Source of the DNA: Modestobacter sp. VKM Ac-2977
GTDB lineage: Bacteria > Actinomycetota > Actinomycetes > Mycobacteriales > Geodermatophilaceae
Assembly: GCF_026968045.1 (NCBI RefSeq)
Contig: NZ_JAPVBQ010000001.1
Location: 1,439,238-1,503,237 of the forward strand
Length of the DNA: 64,000 nucleotides
Direction: 5' to 3'
The translations under genes were made by a program, and so were the position numbers. Below are positions 60,283 to 64,000 of the stretch, in pieces (within the stretch, counting starts at the first letter, position 1; each line of letters begins with the position of its first letter). Below the pieces are notes generated by a model. That model made no database searches, was not told the DNA's origin, and saw only the letters and a list, made by a program, of their open reading frames with translations.

Positions 60283-62211
60283 TCACCTGTGCTTGGTGCG
60301 GGTGCTCCGGCCGGTGCTCTTGCTCCGCTTGCCGCTCTTGACCTTGCCCTTGGTGGTGACCGGGTGCAGCCCGGCGCCCAGCACGCCCGCGACGGCTTGG
60401 ACGCCGGGGTGCGCGGCCAGCTCCTCGGTGGGCACCGGCAGCGGCAGGCACCAGTTGGGCCGGTCGTTCGCGCCGGGCATGTTGGGCCGGCGCTCCTCGG
60501 CGAGCGCGTCGTCCAGCGTCGCCGACAGCAGGGTCGACGGCGCGGTGGCCAGCTGCCGGTGGGCTGCCTCGACCGCTTCGGCCGGGTCGGCGCCCTCGGG
60601 GACGAAGTCCAGGTGCCCGAGCAGCGACGTGCGGCCGCGCAGCAGCTCCTCCTCGGTGCCCAGCCCGCGTTCCCGCTGCTCGGCCAGGTCGGAGCCGGTC
60701 CACAGCCCGGCGACCGTCGGCAGGTCGTGGGTGGTGATCGCGGCCATCGCCTCGGCGGGCCACTTCGCGGGCTCGTCGTCCTCGAACCACAGCAGCCGGT
60801 AGGACAGGATCCCGTGCTCGGCCATCGCCTCCCGGACGCCGTCCTCCACGGTGCCCAGGTCCTCGCCGACGACGATCGCCTGTGCCCGGTGGCTCTCCAG
60901 AGCGACGATGTCCAGCAGGTCCTCGTGCGGGTAGCGGACGTACGCGCCCTCGGCCGCGCTGCCGTCCGAGGGCACCCACCACAGCCGGAACAGGCCCATC
61001 ACGTGGTCGACCCGCAGGCCGCCCGCACCGGCCATCGTGGCCCGGATCGACTGGATGAACGGCTCGTAGTCGGCGGCCTGCAGCCGCCAGGGCACCAGGG
61101 GCGGGGAGCCCCAGTCCTGGCCCTGGCTGTTGAACGCGTCCGGCGGGGCGCCGACGCTCACGCCCTGGGCCAGCACGTCCTGCCAGGCCCAGGCGTCCGC
61201 GCCACCGCCGGCGACCCCGATCGGCAGGTCCTGGATCACGGTGGTGCCCTCGGTGGCCGCCCGCAGCTGGACGTCGAGCAGCCACTGCAGCCAGGCGTGG
61301 AAGGCGATCTCCCGGTCGTGGGCGGCCACGAAGTCGGCCACGGCGGCGCCGCGGGGGTCGCGGAGCGGCTCGGGCCAGGTGTGCCAGTCCGGGCCGTGCT
61401 CGTCGGCGATCGCGCACCAGGTCGCCCAGTCCATCAGTGGCTGACCTTCGTGCCACCACCAGTCGCGGAAGGGCCCCTCGTCGACCCCGGCGTCGAAGAC
61501 CCGCTGGAGCACCCGGCGCTTGAGCGCCCAGATGGCGTCGCGGTCGATGAGCTCGCCGTCGTTGAGGGCCCGGCCGGCGTCGGCCTCGATGTCGACGGCG
61601 TCGGCGCCGGGCACCTCGGCGATCCGCAGGTAGACCGGGTTGCGGAAGCGGCGGGTGGCCGGCAGGTAGGGGCTGTCCTCCTGGGCCGGGGTCGGGGCGA
61701 CCGCGTGCAGCGGGTTGACCAGCACGAAGCCCGCGCCCTGCGCCTGGGCGAACTCGCGCACGGTGCGCAGGTCGCCGAGGTCGCCGATGCCCCAGCTCTC
61801 GCGCCCGCGGGTGGCGTACAGCTGCACAGCCCAGCCCCAGGCGCGCCAGCCCTCCGGCAGCCAGCAGCGCCCGGGGGAGACGATCAGCCGCCGCTCCCGG
61901 CCGTCGGGGGTGCGCAGCCGGTGGTAGCCGAGCGGGAAGTCCTCGGGGAGCTCGCCGTCGACCTGCCGGGTCTGTCCGTCCTCGCACTCGACGTCGGCGC
62001 GGTCGACCTCCAGGGCGTCCCCGGGCCGTGCCACGATCGGCGCGCGGTCGAGGAGGTCCTCGGGCGGGGTGCCGATCACCTCCCGCAGCCGGTCGATGGT
62101 CGGCTGCGAGATCGTGTGTTCCTCGTCGAGGGCGTCGAGCCAGCTGGCGTCGATGCCCCATGCGTCCGTCGTCGGGGCGCCGGTCACGGGGGTCGGGGCG
62201 GAGCTCGTCAC
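60283..62211 (-). CDS. malQ: 4-alpha-glucanotransferase
   Basis: Amylomaltase of 642 residues, GH77. It transfers glucan chains in maltose/glycogen metabolism. GH77 marks: GWAVQLYATRGRESWGIGDLGD near residue 125, the nucleophile Asp in GLRVDHVMGLFRLWW, the acid Glu in VVGEDLGTVEDG and the third Asp in TTHDLPTVAGLW. The N-terminal domain is shorter than in the roughly 700-residue forms. GAGGAT lies six bases before the GTG on the minus strand (62218-62223), so it may be leaderless. The C-terminus is Lys/Arg-rich (KGKVKSGKRSKSTGRSTR). Confidence 0.93.
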   Translation of the reverse strand: MTSSAPTPVTGAPTTDAWGIDASWLDALDEEHTISQPTIDRLREVIGTPPEDLLDRAPIVARPGDALEVDRADVECEDGQTRQVDGELPEDFPLGYHRLRTPDGRERRLIVSPGRCWLPEGWRAWGWAVQLYATRGRESWGIGDLGDLRTVREFAQAQGAGFVLVNPLHAVAPTPAQEDSPYLPATRRFRNPVYLRIAEVPGADAVDIEADAGRALNDGELIDRDAIWALKRRVLQRVFDAGVDEGPFRDWWWHEGQPLMDWATWCAIADEHGPDWHTWPEPLRDPRGAAVADFVAAHDREIAFHAWLQWLLDVQLRAATEGTTVIQDLPIGVAGGGADAWAWQDVLAQGVSVGAPPDAFNSQGQDWGSPPLVPWRLQAADYEPFIQSIRATMAGAGGLRVDHVMGLFRLWWVPSDGSAAEGAYVRYPHEDLLDIVALESHRAQAIVVGEDLGTVEDGVREAMAEHGILSYRLLWFEDDEPAKWPAEAMAAITTHDLPTVAGLWTGSDLAEQRERGLGTEEELLRGRTSLLGHLDFVPEGADPAEAVEAAHRQLATAPSTLLSATLDDALAEERRPNMPGANDRPNWCLPLPVPTEELAAHPGVQAVAGVLGAGLHPVTTKGKVKSGKRSKSTGRSTRTKHR

Positions 62212-62221
62212 CCCCCGATCC

Positions 62222-63499
62222 TCACCGGTCGGGGCCGGCTCTGCCGAGTGGGGTGGCTGCGGAGGTGGTCACACCCGGTCCGCCGGCGTCCTGGCCGGCG
62301 GGCGGTGCCGTCCCGGCCGGGGGGCGGAGCGAGCCGGCGACCAGCACGGCCACGCCCAGCAGGACGGCGACGACGGTCAGCGCGCGCAGCACGGTCACCT
62401 GCTGTCCGAGCAGCCCGATCAGCGGCGGCCCGGCCAGGAAGGCGCAGTAGCCGATGGAGGCGACGACGCTGACCCGGGCGGCTGCCCGCGCCGGGTCGTC
62501 GGCCGCGGCGCTCATCCCGGTCGGGAAGCCGAGCGAGGCGCCGGCACCCCAGAGCAGGGCGCCGAGGAAGGCGACCGGCGGGGACCCGAACACGAACAGC
62601 AGCAGGCCGACGACGGCCAGCCCGGCCAGCAGCCGGATCACCGGGACCCGGCCGTACCGGTCCAGCAGCGAGCCGCCGAACCAGCGGGCCAGGGTCATCG
62701 CGGTGAGGAACAGCGCGAAGCCCAGCGTGCCGGTCGTCTCCGACGTGCCGTGGTCGTCGATCAGCGCCACCGCCAGCCAGTCGTTGGCGGTGCCCTCGGC
62801 GAAGGAGAAGGCCAGCACGACCACCCCGATCACCAGCGTGCGCGGCTCCCGCCAGGCGGCCAGCGCACTGAACCGCTCGGCCGGGACCCCGTCGGGGTCG
62901 GTGTCGACGTCGGGGACGAACCCCCGCGTGGTGAGCGGCACGACCACCGCGACCAGCACGGCGACCCCGGCCAGGTGGACCGGCACCGGCACGTCGAGGG
63001 CGACCATCGCCGTCCCCAGCAGCGCCCCGATGACCGTGCCCAGGCTGAAGCCGGCGTGGAAGCGGGACATGACGACCCGGCCCAGGTGCCGCTCGACGAC
63101 GGCGCCCTGGACGTTCATCCCGACGTCCCAGGCGCCGTTGGACAGGCCCATGACGAACAGCCCGGCCGTCAGCACGGTCACCGAGGTGACCGAGCCGATG
63201 GCGATGACGCCCGTCGCCGCGGCGAGCACGAGCGCCATCACGATCACCGTCGCGCGAGAGCCGATCCGCCCGATCAGGGTGCCGGCCAGCGGCAGGGCGA
63301 TCACCGACCCGGCGGCGATGGCCAGCAGCACCAGGCCCAGCGCGGCCGGGTCGAGGTCGAGCCGGTCGCGGACCTGCGGGATCCGGCTGGCCCAGCTGGC
63401 GAAGGCGAACCCCGCGCCGATGAAGGCGACGTAGACCGCCCGCATGGCCGTGGTCACCTGGGCCGGGTCGGGTGACCGGCGGACGTCGGTGCTGGTCAA
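62222..63499 (-). CDS. MFS transporter
   Basis: 425 residues, 12 membrane helices. Typical features are the first helix YVAFIGAGFAFASWASRIPQVRDRL, which marks the YbjJ-type MFS branch, a motif-A-like IGRIGSRATVI, and GLSNGAWDVGMNVQGAVVE. The TTG start at 63499 overlaps the stop of the TetR gene (TTGA), so both are co-translated. The TetR protein is the likely regulator and the pair resembles a drug-efflux unit. Substrate unknown. Confidence 0.88.
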   Translation of the reverse strand: MTSTDVRRSPDPAQVTTAMRAVYVAFIGAGFAFASWASRIPQVRDRLDLDPAALGLVLLAIAAGSVIALPLAGTLIGRIGSRATVIVMALVLAAATGVIAIGSVTSVTVLTAGLFVMGLSNGAWDVGMNVQGAVVERHLGRVVMSRFHAGFSLGTVIGALLGTAMVALDVPVPVHLAGVAVLVAVVVPLTTRGFVPDVDTDPDGVPAERFSALAAWREPRTLVIGVVVLAFSFAEGTANDWLAVALIDDHGTSETTGTLGFALFLTAMTLARWFGGSLLDRYGRVPVIRLLAGLAVVGLLLFVFGSPPVAFLGALLWGAGASLGFPTGMSAAADDPARAAARVSVVASIGYCAFLAGPPLIGLLGQQVTVLRALTVVAVLLGVAVLVAGSLRPPAGTAPPAGQDAGGPGVTTSAATPLGRAGPDR

Positions 63500-64000
63500 C
63501 GCGGGATCTCCTGGGAGTCGGTGGGCCGCACGGCCCGGGCGATGATCTCGTGGGTCTCGGCGCGGGAGACCGGTCGGGTGGAGAGGACCTTGTGCATGAC
63601 CAGGCCCTCGACCAGCGCGTCGAGCCCCCGTGAGGTGGTCGGGTCGACGAACCGCTCGAGCACTCCGCGGCTGCGGCGCATCCACGACTCGGTGACCGAC
63701 CGCAGCGCCGGGTCGCGCAGCGCAGCGAGGAAGAGCTCGTAGGCCACCGCCCAGTCGCGGTCGTCGGCGTCGGCATCGGCGTGCACCAGCTCGGTGACGG
63801 CGTCGACGACGTCCGCGGTGCTGGCGACCTCGGCGAAGTGCGCCTCGTACTTGACCGCCATCCGCTCGGCGTGCAGGGCGAAGGCCTGCGCGCGCAGGTC
63901 CTCCAGGCCGGTGAAGTGGTAGGTCAGCGAGCCCAGCGGGACGTCGGCGGCCGCGGCGATCAGCCGGTGGGTGGTGCCGGCGACGCCGTGCTCGGCGATG
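63496..64000 (-). CDS. TetR-family regulator (5' end beyond the window)
   Basis: 168 codons visible; the frame is open to the window edge, so the start lies outside. The helix-turn-helix is partly seen: HGVAGTTHRLIAAAADVPLGSLTYHFTG, the TetR recognition helix and following Tyr-His-Phe. The C-terminal ligand domain has the TetR_C-like VAYELFLAALRDPALRSVTESWMRR. It is co-translated with the MFS gene and probably represses it. Confidence 0.85.
   Translation of the reverse strand, partial: IAEHGVAGTTHRLIAAAADVPLGSLTYHFTGLEDLRAQAFALHAERMAVKYEAHFAEVASTADVVDAVTELVHADADADDRDWAVAYELFLAALRDPALRSVTESWMRRSRGVLERFVDPTTSRGLDALVEGLVMHKVLSTRPVSRAETHEIIARAVRPTDSQEIPR

Overview
The window reads as chromosome of a very high-GC actinobacterium, most likely of the family Geodermatophilaceae (Blastococcus, Geodermatophilus or Modestobacter type). 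The grounds are the strong G/C third-position bias, frequent GTG starts, a BldD regulator with the cyclic-di-GMP signature, mycobacterial-type integration host factor, mycothiol-type ArsC, a PyrR leader of the mycobacterial kind and a degenerate actinobacterial PriA. The genus is inference. I saw no rRNA, tRNA, CRISPR array, insertion sequence or prophage gene.

Layout. 1-4907: shikimate genes aroC(partial)-aroK-aroB-aroQ, then pepQ, efp and nusB, nearly all joined by 4-base overlaps. 5024-5566: bldD, convergent. 5778-15655: PyrR leader and pyrR-pyrB-pyrC-carA-carB-pyrD-pyrF plus a small membrane protein, a complete UMP pathway in one overlapping operon. 15873-21890: mihF, gmk, rpoZ, coaBC, metK, priA. 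22200-24432: a small membrane protein divergent from an ArsR-type regulator/SRPBCC pair that shares two matched operators with it, and a hypothetical gene. 24494-27401: def-fmt-rsmB. 27491-30568: VOC protein, HTH protein, aldehyde dehydrogenase, membrane protein. 30663-36086: rpe-ribD-ribE-ribBA-ribH-hisE, then hisG. 36106-41442: lipoprotein, a DUF2877 (AllH-like) protein divergent from a PucR regulator, and a uracil/xanthine permease. 41607-45979: small enzymes and transporters. 45972-52316: two arsenic-type loci (arsR/acr3/arsC/arsC-like; flavoprotein/arsR) around a permease. 52336-64000: membrane proteins, an EVE-like protein, a MurE-like ligase, transporters, an SOS-box gene, an AraC/hydrolase pair, malQ, an MFS transporter and a truncated TetR gene.

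How it works together. The first 36 kb is housekeeping biosynthesis (aromatic amino acids, pyrimidines, nucleotides, CoA, SAM, riboflavin, histidine start) with translation and transcription factors in between. From 36 kb on the content is accessory: nitrogen/purine-type regulation, metalloid resistance, small-molecule transport and stress functions.

Most notable signals. (1) A two-helix RNA-like element is present three times, each beginning 2-4 bases after a stop codon (nusB, rpoZ, hisE); both helices keep their pairing while their sequence changes. (2) A perfect LexA/SOS box lies over the promoter of an unrecognised small gene at 57673-58044. (3) Two related operators are placed at equivalent positions before two divergent, apparently leaderless genes at 22.4-22.5 kb. 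(4) priA and fmt seem to lack any ATG/GTG/TTG start that keeps their conserved N-termini, and each has a CTG overlapping the upstream stop.
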